Source: Legionella sainthelensi
Lineage (GTDB): Bacteria; Pseudomonadota; Gammaproteobacteria; Legionellales; Legionellaceae
Length of the DNA: 64,000 nucleotides
Assembly: GCF_900637685.1 (NCBI RefSeq)
Contig: NZ_LR134388.1
Span: forward strand, 4,096,934-4,160,933
Reading direction: 5' to 3'
Positions 17,900 to 27,088 of this stretch are shown in pieces. Position numbers and translations under genes: made by a program. The notes below the pieces were generated by a model. That model worked only from the letters and a program-made list of their open reading frames with translations, was not told the origin of the DNA and did no database searches. The number at the start of each line of letters is the position of its first letter. Position 1 is the stretch's first letter.

Positions 17900-19232
17900 C
17901 GTTTTTTGCTCCTGGCCTTAACGCATTATTATCATTTTCCACAACTTGCCATTTTCCAGTCGCATTTAATTTCTGCAATGAAGTTACCAGACCACTATTT
18001 TGTAGTGTAAATTGACTGTTGAATTGAGCTTTATGAATCAATTCCGTAGCCGACATGCTCTCAACTTTCCCAGTATTCATATTTTGTACTTTAACTGAGG
18101 CTGGTAGCGCAAGCGCATATTTAGAAAAGACGGTACCTGACTCTATTTTTCCTTTGGCTTCATATCGGCTTATTACACCCCCATCAGCAGCACGGCTGTG
18201 GAGTGCTAAAGATAAAAATCCATTTTTTGCAGCCTGCCAATTTTTATATTCAGGATGTTCTCGCACAAATAATTGATATATTTCAGGACACATCAACATA
18301 CCACCAGGCACCATAAATAAAGGTGCTTTATTAATCATAATGCGGCCTTCATCTAAAGATTTAATCATCCATTTGATGAACTCCATTCCTATTGCCTGCT
18401 CTTTTTCCAGGATGGATTCTGGCTGACCACCAGAAAAGGTAGCGGCACGATAACGCCCTCCACCTTGAGCTGAAACAGTTCGTCCCATAAACTCAAGCAA
18501 ATAACGTTGAATTGCAATTGCTTCGGCATGAATTAATATCGCACCTAGAGTACCCGCTGAACGCTCGTCTTCATTTAATAAAGCCAACCACACTGCTAAA
18601 ACTTCAGGGCTAGAAGCAATCCAGTTAAAACCACTGACTGGCATTAATGTCCTAGCCATCAGTAAATTAAGTCGGCGACGCAGCTCAACTTCCGATTCTT
18701 TTTGAAATTCATAAAAATAATAAACCCCAGTACTTGTCAAATTCTCAAGCAATGGATTCCATTCTTTTAAAAATTGGCCGTTTGTATCATAAATCCCAAT
18801 TCGATAATCGGCATATAACTTACCGATACCTTGCAATAAAGCTGCGGAATAAAGTGCATATTGCCAAAGTTTTTGCTCTTCGGACATCGCACCAGGCTGA
18901 TCGAGTAACATAAATTCTTGAAATAAGCTAAGTGCTGCTTCAGTACGATTTAATGCATGATCGACTAAGCCACCAGGCTGTGAATAATAGCTGTGTGTCG
19001 TCTCAGGCAGATTTTGGCAGTAATGAACAAGATTATCGACAAGAGTGCTGCATAAACTATCATATCGTGACGTTTCCAAGCCGGACAAAACTCTCATCTT
19101 TTTGAGTAATGTCTGCCTTCTCTCTTCCGATAAAAAAATGTTGGCATTCACCATGCGTGTTAAATCTTTCAAAGATTTGCCTTGCGAGGACAAGGAACCT
19201 TTACGTTGACGTTGAAACAAAGCCATCTCCAT
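17892..19232 (-). CDS. TraI_2-like (MOBH relaxase-related) domain protein
   Basis: The 446-residue protein resembles the TraI_2 domain of MOBH conjugative relaxases, with [17 protein letters not shown] (about 86-102) and [11 protein letters not shown] (about 131-141). Its C-terminal region (about 340-400, [20 protein letters not shown]) looks like the associated winged-helix domain. The HD-type metal motif expected as HDxGK reads QGIGK, and the three-histidine motif is reduced, so nuclease activity is doubtful. It lies 54 bases after rsmA and overlaps apaH by eight bases, the position normally held by apaG. No other conjugation gene is nearby. A domesticated, probably non-catalytic role is inference. 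Confidence 0.7.
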   Translation of the reverse strand: MEMALFQRQRKGSLSSQGKSLKDLTRMVNANIFLSEERRQTLLKKMRVLSGLETSRYDSLCSTLVDNLVHYCQNLPETTHSYYSQPGGLVDHALNRTEAALSLFQEFMLLDQPGAMSEEQKLWQYALYSAALLQGIGKLYADYRIGIYDTNGQFLKEWNPLLENLTSTGVYYFYEFQKESEVELRRRLNLLMARTLMPVSGFNWIASSPEVLAVWLALLNEDERSAGTLGAILIHAEAIAIQRYLLEFMGRTVSAQGGGRYRAATFSGGQPESILEKEQAIGMEFIKWMIKSLDEGRIMINKAPLFMVPGGMLMCPEIYQLFVREHPEYKNWQAAKNGFLSLALHSRAADGGVISRYEAKGKIESGTVFSKYALALPASVKVQNMNTGKVESMSATELIHKAQFNSQFTLQNSGLVTSLQKLNATGKWQVVENDNNALRPGAKNGA

Positions 19233-19286
19233 AATAATTTAGTAACTCCGACCTAAAAAAATGAGTCCTCAATAGTTAATTTTACA

Positions 19287-20057
19287 CTAATTGGAAATAA
19301 ATTTCGCTAGTTGAACATATTCCGAGATAGAAATTTGTTCTGGTCTTCTACTTCCATCAATGCCCAAAGCATGTAATTGCTCTGCGGTTATTAAACCTTT
19401 CAAGTTATTATTCAGTGTCTTACGTCGCATCGCAAACGCATGAGCCACCAGATACTCCAATCGCGCTACAGGAATCGTCTCAAAAGGTGAAATACGATGG
19501 GGAACAAGACGAACCACTGCAGAATCTACCTTAGGTTTAGGCTCAAAAGCTTCGGGAGGAACATCAAATAAATGTTCCACCGTACAATGGTACTGTAACA
19601 TCACAGTTAAGCGTCCATAAGCTTTGCATCCGGGTTGGGCTGCCATCCGTTCGACGACCTCTTTTTGTAACATAAAATGCATGTCTTCTATAGAGGAAGT
19701 GAACTGCAATAAATGGATGAGCAATGGAGTGGAAATATTATAAGGCAAATTACCCACTACTCGTAATTTGGGGCCAAATTGATTGTAATCAAGTGTTAAT
19801 GCATCAGCAGAAATCAAATGCAATTTATCAGCAGCACTTGATAATTCGGTCAAATATTTTTGCAAATCAGTATCAATTTCAACAGCGGTTAGGTGATTTA
19901 GGTAGCGCAACAATGACTGAGTCAGCGCCCCCAAGCCAGGGCCGATCTCAAGCATATTATCCTGTGCTTGGGGGTTTATCGCATGCAAAATACGGTTAAT
20001 AATATGTTGGTTCTGGAGAAAATTCTGTCCAAACCGCTTACGCGGACTATGCTTCAC
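19287..20057 (-). CDS. rsmA: RsmA (KsgA), 16S rRNA dimethyladenosine transferase
   Basis: RsmA dimethylates the two adjacent adenines (A1518 and A1519) in helix 45 of 16S rRNA late in 30S assembly. The 256-residue protein has the typical start [17 protein letters not shown] motif [11 protein letters not shown] and catalytic NLPYNIS. It is the first gene of the minus-strand run leading to apaH and the efflux genes. Length and motifs are ordinary for the family. Confidence 0.97.
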   Translation of the reverse strand: MKHSPRKRFGQNFLQNQHIINRILHAINPQAQDNMLEIGPGLGALTQSLLRYLNHLTAVEIDTDLQKYLTELSSAADKLHLISADALTLDYNQFGPKLRVVGNLPYNISTPLLIHLLQFTSSIEDMHFMLQKEVVERMAAQPGCKAYGRLTVMLQYHCTVEHLFDVPPEAFEPKPKVDSAVVRLVPHRISPFETIPVARLEYLVAHAFAMRRKTLNNNLKGLITAEQLHALGIDGSRRPEQISISEYVQLAKFISN

Positions 20058-20250
20058 TTTAATTCATCTCCAAAGAGTAAAAAGGAATTATATCGCGCCT
20101 CTATCTTAAAAAGTAGTCCGATAAAATGGGAACACTCATTAATAAGTTTCAAAAATAGATATTTACCTTTATTGAGTTGATAAATTTGTATGGCGTAAGC
20201 TTCCCTATATGGTGTAAAATTCGTCCATTATGAACAAGGCTGGAATTATT

Positions 20251-20670
20251 ATGTCTTATAGAAAAATGTTAAAATCAAAAATCCATCGTGCTTGCGTGAC
20301 AGAAGCTGATTTGGACTATGAGGGAAGTATCACAATTTCTCCGGAACTTCTTAAAGCCGCAAATATTTTACCTTATGAAGCAGTAAATGTCTGGAACATT
20401 ACCGCAGGAACTCGTTTTGAAACTTATGCAATCACGGGCAAACCCGGATCAACTGAAATTTGTGTTAATGGTGCGGCTGCACATTTAGTCACCCCTGGAG
20501 ATTTAATAATTATCGCCTCTTTTACTCAGGTGTTAGAAGAGGATTGTGCAAACTTAGTTCCAACCGTAGTATTTGTTGATCAGTTCAATCGATTAAGAGA
20601 AATTAGACCCGAGAAAATTGGCGTAAAAATCAAGAAGTTACTCATGTTTAAAACTACGGTCCTTGATTGA
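20251..20670 (+). CDS. panD: PanD, aspartate 1-decarboxylase
   Basis: PanD makes beta-alanine from aspartate for pantothenate and CoA synthesis. The zymogen self-cleaves between Gly25 and Ser26 in YEGSIT to form the pyruvoyl group; the site and the upstream KSKIHRA (with the catalytic Lys) are intact. The ATG at 20251 (MSYRKML) is preferred to the upstream in-frame ATG at 20230, by family length and because GGA sits a suitable distance before it. The gene is divergent from rsmA, with about 190 bases between the two starts. No panB or panC is present in the window. Confidence 0.95.
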   Translation: MSYRKMLKSKIHRACVTEADLDYEGSITISPELLKAANILPYEAVNVWNITAGTRFETYAITGKPGSTEICVNGAAAHLVTPGDLIIIASFTQVLEEDCANLVPTVVFVDQFNRLREIRPEKIGVKIKKLLMFKTTVLD

Positions 20671-20690
20671 AGGGATCGCTCTTATTCCTA

Positions 20691-20715
20691 GATCCCGCGA
20701 CGTGGTCGCGGGATC
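20691..20715. repeat. perfect 11-bp GC-rich palindrome (REP-like or terminator)
   Basis: GATCCCGCGAC, a GTG loop, then GTCGCGGGATC form a perfect 11-bp stem in otherwise AT-rich DNA. It lies between panD (stop 20670) and tatC (start 20735). The following bases (CAAAAATCCC) are not a strong U-tract. This may therefore be a dispersed palindromic element rather than a standard terminator. Confidence 0.7.
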
Positions 20716-20734
20716 CAAAAATCCCTAACTAGCG

Positions 20735-21439
20735 ATGAATCATACCCTCTTAAGTCACCTATTCGAATTGCGCCGTCGAGGACTACAAACCCTAATTTGG
20801 TTTATCGCTTTATTTTTCATTTTCTTTTTCCTAGCCAATCATTTGTTTCAAGCCGTGATTAGCCCGTTACTTGACACACTATCCACCCAGGAAAGCATCA
20901 TTGCCACTCAAGTGACATCGCCTGTGTTTACTCCATTGAAACTCGCGTCGGATGCCGCCATGTTATTAAGCGCTCCTTTTGCCTTATTTCAATTCTGGCG
21001 TTTTATTAGCCCAGGACTTTATAAAAAGGAACAAACTATTTTACGCACTGCGCTCATATTGAGTCTCAGCCTTTTTCTAGTTGGCGTTTTATTTTGTTTT
21101 TACTTGGTTTTGCCCTTCATGTTTCATTTTTTTGCTCATTCCTTACCTAAAGGAGTGCGCTACATGCCCGATATGGGCCATGCATTGGATTTTATCACTG
21201 GGATGCTGATGACATTTGGTTTTTGTTTTCAGGTACCTTTAATTTGTTTTGTACTCGTACGCTTAAAAATCATCGCCGTAATGACATTAAAACACATCAG
21301 ACCGTATGTTGTTGTAAGTGCTTTTATAGTAGGTATGTTGCTTACACCACCGGATGTTTTTTCTCAAATTATGTTGGCGCTGCCTCTGTGTTTGCTCTAC
21401 GAAATAGGAATCATTTTATCTGTTTGTTTTGCGGACTAA
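20735..21439 (+). CDS. tatC: TatC, twin-arginine translocase subunit
   Basis: TatC is the polytopic receptor that first recognises twin-arginine signal peptides. The 234-residue protein has the conserved N-terminus (LSHLFELRRRG), FQFWRFISPGLYKKE at the second cytoplasmic loop region, and about six hydrophobic helices. The late motif MLTPPDVFSQIMLALP is also present. It is slightly shorter than E. coli TatC (258). It is encoded away from tatAB, 65 bases after panD with a strong palindrome between, and no clear ribosome-binding site precedes its ATG. Confidence 0.95.
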   Translation: MNHTLLSHLFELRRRGLQTLIWFIALFFIFFFLANHLFQAVISPLLDTLSTQESIIATQVTSPVFTPLKLASDAAMLLSAPFALFQFWRFISPGLYKKEQTILRTALILSLSLFLVGVLFCFYLVLPFMFHFFAHSLPKGVRYMPDMGHALDFITGMLMTFGFCFQVPLICFVLVRLKIIAVMTLKHIRPYVVVSAFIVGMLLTPPDVFSQIMLALPLCLLYEIGIILSVCFAD

Positions 21440-21529
21440 ACTGGGAGGTCAGTTCGATAATCAAAGGCTGAAATCCCCAGCATCAATTGAAAAAATTAAA
21501 GCTGATTGGTCCACAATCAGCCTTAAATT

Positions 21530-23089
21530 TTAATGTATGCTTTGGTTGGGTGTTGACATCAGGAATTCCTGCTCCGTCTCAGTGCAGGAGATTGAAGTGA
21601 AAAATTCTAGAATGCTAATATTACCACTATACTGTTGCGGACGATTTGACTTATCCGGAGTAAGATCAATCATAAAGGCTTCCGCATCCCGAGCCCAAAC
21701 AGGTAAATCCGGCTCAATGTACATTTCAGCACAGAAATTATTTTGTTCAGCATGCGCCCTGATTGCAGGAACAGTCAACAATAATGCGGCCATCAGAAGG
21801 TTGTCTTTACCCATCACCAAATGAAAGAGCTCATTGGGCTGCTTTTTAGTAACTTCCTGATGCGTCAAGATTTTGATGCCAGGAATAGATAATAAGAAAC
21901 AAATATCGCGCAGCTTGGAAAGGTCATTACTACGAATTAAATGACGCAACATATAAAAACCTAACCGACAGTCTTGGTGCTCTAGATTAAAAACGCCATG
22001 AGGGTGCTTTTGATAATAAGCCTCCTCTTCTGCCTTCAGCGCTTTAAGCTTATTGGTGATGAATGGGCGTACCCAGTAATTGTATTCTATATTGTGCAGC
22101 TCCGCGTAAGCCAGGCAATCAGGATAATGGAGCAGGTAGTTTACGGCCTCTATATTGTTTGCATTCATAGCTGCCAAACGAAAAGCCGCATAACTATCCG
22201 CCTTAACCATTAGATCTGTTTGAACAGTCCGTATTTCCTCAGGAATCAAGCCCACCAGATATTCAAGGATGTCTTTGCCGCCATATAGTGCTGCTGAGCG
22301 AAAAACTCCATAATTATTCGCATCAAGCATAGCCAATGTTTCCTTAATCCTGATTTCCTGAGGAATCAAGCCTACCAGATATTCAAGGATGTCTTGGTGA
22401 CCGTAGCGAGCAGCTGAATTAAACACTCTATAGTTTTTAGTCCTAATTAGGGCGAGGGTTTCATCAGCTCTTATTGCCTCAGGAATAAAATTTATCAGAT
22501 AGTTAAGAATTTCTTTGTGACCATTGCGGGCAGCAAGACGAAAAGCCTGGTAGTTTTTGGTCTGAATCATGGCGAGTCTCTCCTGGACACGATCCGATGC
22601 TGGAATCAAACCGATTAAGTATTCAAGAATGTCTTTATAGCCATATTCAGAAGCCCAGCGAACAGCAAAATAGTTATCTGCATTAATCATCGCAAGAATT
22701 TCTTGAGCTCGAGCCGCAGGCAATCTAGTGAAAAAATACTTAATGCATTCAATATCACCCATGAGCGTCAGCGCTTGGACGATTTTAGGCCCATAACCTG
22801 CTCGACGACCAAAATCATCAATAATTTTTGCTTTGCAGCCAGCGTGAGCAAAAAAAAGGCAAAGTAACGCCTCTAAACTAGGCACGCTGGGAAGCGTGTG
22901 GATTGCCTCGGAATATTCTTTACTAAATAACTCTAAATAAGAAAAAACCATTCGATAGTTAAACACTTCAACCCAGATCGCCCAGGGAATCACGTGCAAT
23001 TGTGGATCCTGGGTTAGTTGCTCTTGTCGAGGTAGATGAATCCATTTCGTGATAAATGGTGAGTCTTCTGAGAATAGATACTTTGGCAT
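21530..23089 (-). CDS. ankyrin-like repeat protein (40-residue repeats)
   Basis: This 519-residue soluble protein has four consecutive repeats of exactly 40 residues (139-178, 179-218, 219-258, 259-298) and a degenerate fifth. The pattern is NYxxFRxAAxxGHKDILEYLxxLIP followed by xExRxxETLAMIxTK. The first 25 residues of each look like an ankyrin helix pair (AAxxGHxDILEYL), and 15 residues are added between units. Regions before residue 139 and after 335 are unlike known domains to me. Legionella encode many ankyrin-type Dot/Icm effectors, so a host-targeted role is possible but not shown. It stands alone and converges on tatC. Confidence 0.75.
   Translation of the reverse strand: MPKYLFSEDSPFITKWIHLPRQEQLTQDPQLHVIPWAIWVEVFNYRMVFSYLELFSKEYSEAIHTLPSVPSLEALLCLFFAHAGCKAKIIDDFGRRAGYGPKIVQALTLMGDIECIKYFFTRLPAARAQEILAMINADNYFAVRWASEYGYKDILEYLIGLIPASDRVQERLAMIQTKNYQAFRLAARNGHKEILNYLINFIPEAIRADETLALIRTKNYRVFNSAARYGHQDILEYLVGLIPQEIRIKETLAMLDANNYGVFRSAALYGGKDILEYLVGLIPEEIRTVQTDLMVKADSYAAFRLAAMNANNIEAVNYLLHYPDCLAYAELHNIEYNYWVRPFITNKLKALKAEEEAYYQKHPHGVFNLEHQDCRLGFYMLRHLIRSNDLSKLRDICFLLSIPGIKILTHQEVTKKQPNELFHLVMGKDNLLMAALLLTVPAIRAHAEQNNFCAEMYIEPDLPVWARDAEAFMIDLTPDKSNRPQQYSGNISILEFFTSISCTETEQEFLMSTPNQSIH
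22196..22675 (-). repeat. four in-frame 120-bp tandem repeats encoding the 40-residue units
   Basis: Codons for residues 139-298 of the ankyrin-like protein form four 120-bp units in register. DNA similarity is strongest around the codons for DILEYLVGLIP, where near-identical blocks recur (for example near 22253-22275 and 22373-22395). This points to fairly recent internal duplication. Confidence 0.7.
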
Positions 23090-23383
23090 ATGGTGCTCCT
23101 AAAAATCTCTTAATAATTCGAGTATAAAAAATGAAAATTAAACTCATCTGATTTCCAAAACTCATAAATTAAATGGAATATGTGAATTTGTAATAAGCCG
23201 AAAAGACTGGGCCAATGTGACACATCTTGTCATTTTGAGCGTTTTTCTCACTGTTTTGAGGAGTTACTATTTTTTTGCATAAAAAAAATAATTTTAAATC
23301 ACTATAGAAAATTTATAATTTATTTGATTAAAATAAGCCCATATTTTCGATCCTAATGCGCAATAAATAAAAGGAGCTTCAGA

Positions 23384-24751
23384 ATGTATGCTAAAACTCA
23401 AGATACGGCCTCTAAAAAACATGTGGGTTCATTGAATGTACTTAATTTGGCTACCCACAAAATAGATGGGTTTCGTTTATATACTTGCGCTCCAACTCAA
23501 CATGACAAGGAGGGAAAAGTAACGCGAATTTTAGAACCCGAAATAAGATTTAAACCCAATAAAATGATAAATGGAAAAAGTATTGAGTGGGCGATCAAAC
23601 ACAAAAACTCTCCCGTTTGTTTCCAGATAATAATGAATATAATCAATAAAACCATTCTTGATGAGATTCCATTGGCGCAACACAAACATAAGACATTCAT
23701 TAATAAATTATGGAATGGCTTAACTAATCAGCACAAAATAAATGTAATACAGGCTATTTATGAGAAAAAACCTTTTTTACTATCAAGTAAAGAAAGTGTC
23801 TCCAACACCATTATAGAAGGTGATAACGCAAAAGAGTTTTTTAATATTGTTTGCCATAATTTTCCCATTGCAACACCATCAACTGTCCCCCCTGAGCATG
23901 CATCACGCATTATTTTTATTAATGCCAATGTGTATGCACAAAGACAGGGCAAAGAAAGCGTGGCCGCATACACTCAAAAGCATCCACATGAATGCTGCAT
24001 TGTCCATAATCAATCAGCTTTAGAAAATGTTTTAAAACTACATAAAGGGAGCGACCAAACAATTTCTTTAGTCATTTTTGCAGATAATAATATCAATAAA
24101 AAGAAAACATGTTTGGATTGGACACTTGAAACTGTTGGCGATAAGCTTGGAGAAATAGTCAAATTACATCCGTGTATTGGTCATTTAAACCTGTTTACTT
24201 GTTATAGCGGTTCATTAGATATAACCAAGCTCCACGAAGCGGCATGTTTTGAAAGAAGTGAAGGATTACAGGATTTGTCTCGATCGTTGTCGGTCTATCC
24301 TAACGGCACACACCCTGACCATAACCCTTTTGAAATCGGTACTATTGCTCATCAAATTTGCCAGATAGTTTTTCCTGCCATACATGAAAAAAAGCGAGGG
24401 CCGGTCGCCATTTCTGCGTCCCCACGTTACATCCATTGTAATGAATCACGATTTATTGGTTCTTCCGAAGGAACCCCCTATTATCCACATCGTTTTTTTG
24501 CTGAGGAAAGTTCTTTTCTGCATTATAAAAGAATTACCACATTTATTGGAGAGCCTCTATTATTTCAAGGTGTCTGCTTATCTAAATCAAATGAGCAAAA
24601 AAATAGCTACTACAAAGTAGTATTAGCTAAAAAAGAACACGTGGTTCCTCAAGAAAATGGGCTACTTTTAACCTATAGTTTTTTTAAACCATCGATCAAA
24701 GAATCCGTGCCACAGTCCATGAGCAAACACAGCATTAATCATCACCTTTAG
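23384..24751 (+). CDS. hypothetical protein, first of two tandem paralogues (clan CD protease-like fold, His lost)
   Basis: The 455-residue protein aligns without gaps to the next gene over at least residues 1-280 (shared EKKPFLLS, EFFN.VC, YTQKHP, CCIV, LDWTLET, CIGH.N.FTC.SGSL). A beta-strand (ISLVIFADN, 228-235) followed 39 residues later by HLNLFTCYSGSL recalls the His and Cys strands of clan CD cysteine peptidases. Here the position of the expected His (234) is Asp. Cys273 is kept. An AAGGAG site lies nine bases before the ATG. There is no signal peptide or membrane helix. The region resembles no family I can name, so the protease link is a fold-level guess. Confidence 0.7.
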   Translation: MYAKTQDTASKKHVGSLNVLNLATHKIDGFRLYTCAPTQHDKEGKVTRILEPEIRFKPNKMINGKSIEWAIKHKNSPVCFQIIMNIINKTILDEIPLAQHKHKTFINKLWNGLTNQHKINVIQAIYEKKPFLLSSKESVSNTIIEGDNAKEFFNIVCHNFPIATPSTVPPEHASRIIFINANVYAQRQGKESVAAYTQKHPHECCIVHNQSALENVLKLHKGSDQTISLVIFADNNINKKKTCLDWTLETVGDKLGEIVKLHPCIGHLNLFTCYSGSLDITKLHEAACFERSEGLQDLSRSLSVYPNGTHPDHNPFEIGTIAHQICQIVFPAIHEKKRGPVAISASPRYIHCNESRFIGSSEGTPYYPHRFFAEESSFLHYKRITTFIGEPLLFQGVCLSKSNEQKNSYYKVVLAKKEHVVPQENGLLLTYSFFKPSIKESVPQSMSKHSINHHL

Positions 24752-24763
24752 AAAAAATTAAAA

Positions 24764-24827
24764 TAAGTCGGAGTTTTCAGAAGCTTAACCGTTTTAAACA
24801 GTTTGTTTTTTGCCAAGCTTCGACTTA
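24764..24827. terminator. imperfect hairpin between the two paralogous genes
   Basis: TAAGTCG (24764-24770) pairs with CGACTTA (24821-24827), and inner GAAGCTT / AAGCTTC arms extend the stem imperfectly. A short T-run (GTTTGTTTTTT) lies within the loop side. It may end transcription of the first paralogue or be a duplication scar; the T-run position is not that of a classic terminator. Confidence 0.35.
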
Positions 24828-24899
24828 CTTCTAAGCATGTCAATAACCTCCTCCAGAGGTGGACATGTGAATATTCATAATTAATATAGGTTGAAATAA

Positions 24900-26279
24900 A
24901 TGCCCTATCTAGATGGTGTAGATAAACCACGAGGTGGAGAAATCCGATTAATTAATCCTGATAGCGCCAAAAAGGATGGATTTCGTTTATACCTCTGTAC
25001 TCCAGTTCCTTATCAAGAAAATAAAAAAGATCGTGATGAAAAAGAATTACAAACCGAAATACGATTTAAAGCAAATAGAACTATAGATGGATTTCACATT
25101 CACGAAGAAATTAAAAAGAAAAACTCCGCGTTCTGCCTCCAAATTATCATGAATATTGTCAATCAAGTAATCTTGAGTGAGATTCCAATCAAAAAACATA
25201 GACATACTGTATTTATCAATACATTATGGAATGGTTTAAATGATAAACATAAAAAAGAAATAATAAAAACTCTTTATGAGAAAAAGCCATTTCTACTCAG
25301 TAAAAAATCAACCGTATACGAAAATATCATTGGTGGTAATAATACACGGGAGTTTTTTAATCTGGTTTGTCAAAACCACCCTATTCTTTACTCTAATACT
25401 GTAGCTCCTCAACAAGCATCCCATGTGATATATATTACAAATAGAGATTTGAACTCAAAAGAAGGTATTGAAAGCATCTCTTTATATACTCAAAAACATC
25501 CTAACAAATGCTGCATTGTCACTAAAAAAAGCGCTTTATTACAGGTTTTAAATCAACATAAAGACGAAAATCAAACTATGACTCTAGTTATTTTTGGCCA
25601 TAATAACGTTGATAAAAGTAGAGCATTCTTAGATTGGACTCTCGAAACAGCAGGTATGGAGCTGGGCAAATTATTAAGTGAGTATCCTTGTATTGGGCAT
25701 TTCAATATGTTTACTTGCCATAGTGGCTCATTAAATAGTTCCAAGTTAAACAATACCCTACTCTATGAAAAAAGCACAGGAAAACAAGATTTATCTCGAT
25801 CACTTTCCGTTTATCTGCAAAGCTCTTTACCCGAGGGCAACCCATTTGAAACTGCGACTCTTGCCTTTCAAATTCATCAAGTCGTTTCTCCCAAAATCAA
25901 TGATCAGAAAAGAGGCCCTCTAGCGATGACTTTTTCTCCTGTTTTTATACTCGCAAAAAACAATCAATTTATTGGCACCTCGAATGAATATAAATACTCT
26001 TTTAATGAAACCAATCCTCTTTTACATTATAAAAAAATCACTACTTTTGTTGGAAATGAACTGTTATTTAATGGAGTTTGCTTAGAAAAATCAAATCATC
26101 ATAAAACGAGCCGCTATAAAGCCATTCTCAAAAATAATGAAATCATCCAAAATACACGGCTGTCCTCTCCCCACACTTTTTTTAATAACCCATTATCAAA
26201 ATCTGAAAACAACATGTACTGTCAGAATAAAAGAGAGACTTATTTGGAAACCCTAAATTCTATAGGCCTCACGAACTAG
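24900..26279 (+). CDS. hypothetical protein, second tandem paralogue (clan CD protease-like fold, His/Cys dyad present)
   Basis: This 459-residue protein matches its neighbour in register through residue 280 and further on (RGPLAM, HYKKITTFVG, LLFNGVCLEKSN). It contains TLVIFGHNN with His234 and HFNMFTCHSGSL with Cys273. A strand ending in GH and a second strand ending in C-x-S-G, separated by about 40 residues, is the layout of clan CD cysteine peptidases such as caspases, gingipains and C80 toxins. Catalysis is unproven. The region after 420 is polar and Asn/Ser-rich, as in many secreted Legionella substrates. The start has only a weak AGG upstream. Confidence 0.7.
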   Translation: MPYLDGVDKPRGGEIRLINPDSAKKDGFRLYLCTPVPYQENKKDRDEKELQTEIRFKANRTIDGFHIHEEIKKKNSAFCLQIIMNIVNQVILSEIPIKKHRHTVFINTLWNGLNDKHKKEIIKTLYEKKPFLLSKKSTVYENIIGGNNTREFFNLVCQNHPILYSNTVAPQQASHVIYITNRDLNSKEGIESISLYTQKHPNKCCIVTKKSALLQVLNQHKDENQTMTLVIFGHNNVDKSRAFLDWTLETAGMELGKLLSEYPCIGHFNMFTCHSGSLNSSKLNNTLLYEKSTGKQDLSRSLSVYLQSSLPEGNPFETATLAFQIHQVVSPKINDQKRGPLAMTFSPVFILAKNNQFIGTSNEYKYSFNETNPLLHYKKITTFVGNELLFNGVCLEKSNHHKTSRYKAILKNNEIIQNTRLSSPHTFFNNPLSKSENNMYCQNKRETYLETLNSIGLTN

Positions 26280-26461
26280 AATTAAAAACGAAGAGGGGTA
26301 AGAACGTAACTAAAAGACTTGTCCGGCGGCGTGGTTAGCAAAATATACTACAATTATAAATTAATAATATTTAAGTAATGGATTACCAATTATGTACAGG
26401 TTTGCTGACAAGACACCGCCGTCTGCTCATAAGACTCCTGAAAGGCTTCTCTGGAAATAAG

Positions 26462-27082
26462 ATGAAACCAAACTTTTCAGCACGAATAGTCTCTCTAGAG
26501 GAGGTTTATGTCGCAAGTTATAAGCTTGCCTTACTTATCATGAGATCTCCCTATATTTTTGATACAGTGATTGCTATCGCACGAGGTGGATTTCCCATTG
26601 CCCGCTTTATTTGTGACTTTTTAAACATTCATCATTTGGGGTCCGTACAAATCAGACATTACACCGCAGGAGCTACGGAGCTAGAACAAATGCACATCAT
26701 CGCTCCGGTGAATACACAAGTCGAAGGCAAAAAAATATTGCTGCTTGATGATGTCAACGATACCGGAAAGACACTCATCACCGCACATGATTATATCCAG
26801 ACCATGCATCCTACCCTACTTAAAACAGCGGTGATTCATGAAAAACCAAACACCCTATTTCAAGTTGATTTTGTGGCTGAAAAAATAACTGAATGGAAAT
26901 GGTTAATCTATCAATGGGCAGTTACCGAGGATGTTCTTGCCTTTCTTTATAAAGATAATATGTTAGAAGAAAATGAAGAGGTTGCGCATGCTCATTTAGC
27001 GGAAAAATATAAGCTCCGCATTGATAAAAAATATTTTCATGACATTCTGCAATTAAAGGAAAATTATTATAAGACTCCTTAA
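26462..27082 (+). CDS. phosphoribosyltransferase family protein
   Basis: A type I phosphoribosyltransferase of about 206 residues. The PRPP-binding motif is ILLLDDVNDTGKTL, preceded by the VIAIARGGFPIAR loop. The family includes xanthine-guanine and hypoxanthine salvage enzymes; the substrate cannot be fixed from sequence. The ATG at 26462 (MKPNFSARI) is chosen because it matches family length and has GGAAA before it; an upstream in-frame ATG at 26378 adds an unrelated basic segment. It lies six bases before the CapA-like gene and may be co-transcribed with it. Confidence 0.82.
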   Translation: MKPNFSARIVSLEEVYVASYKLALLIMRSPYIFDTVIAIARGGFPIARFICDFLNIHHLGSVQIRHYTAGATELEQMHIIAPVNTQVEGKKILLLDDVNDTGKTLITAHDYIQTMHPTLLKTAVIHEKPNTLFQVDFVAEKITEWKWLIYQWAVTEDVLAFLYKDNMLEENEEVAHAHLAEKYKLRIDKKYFHDILQLKENYYKTP

Positions 27083-27088
27083 ACGGGG

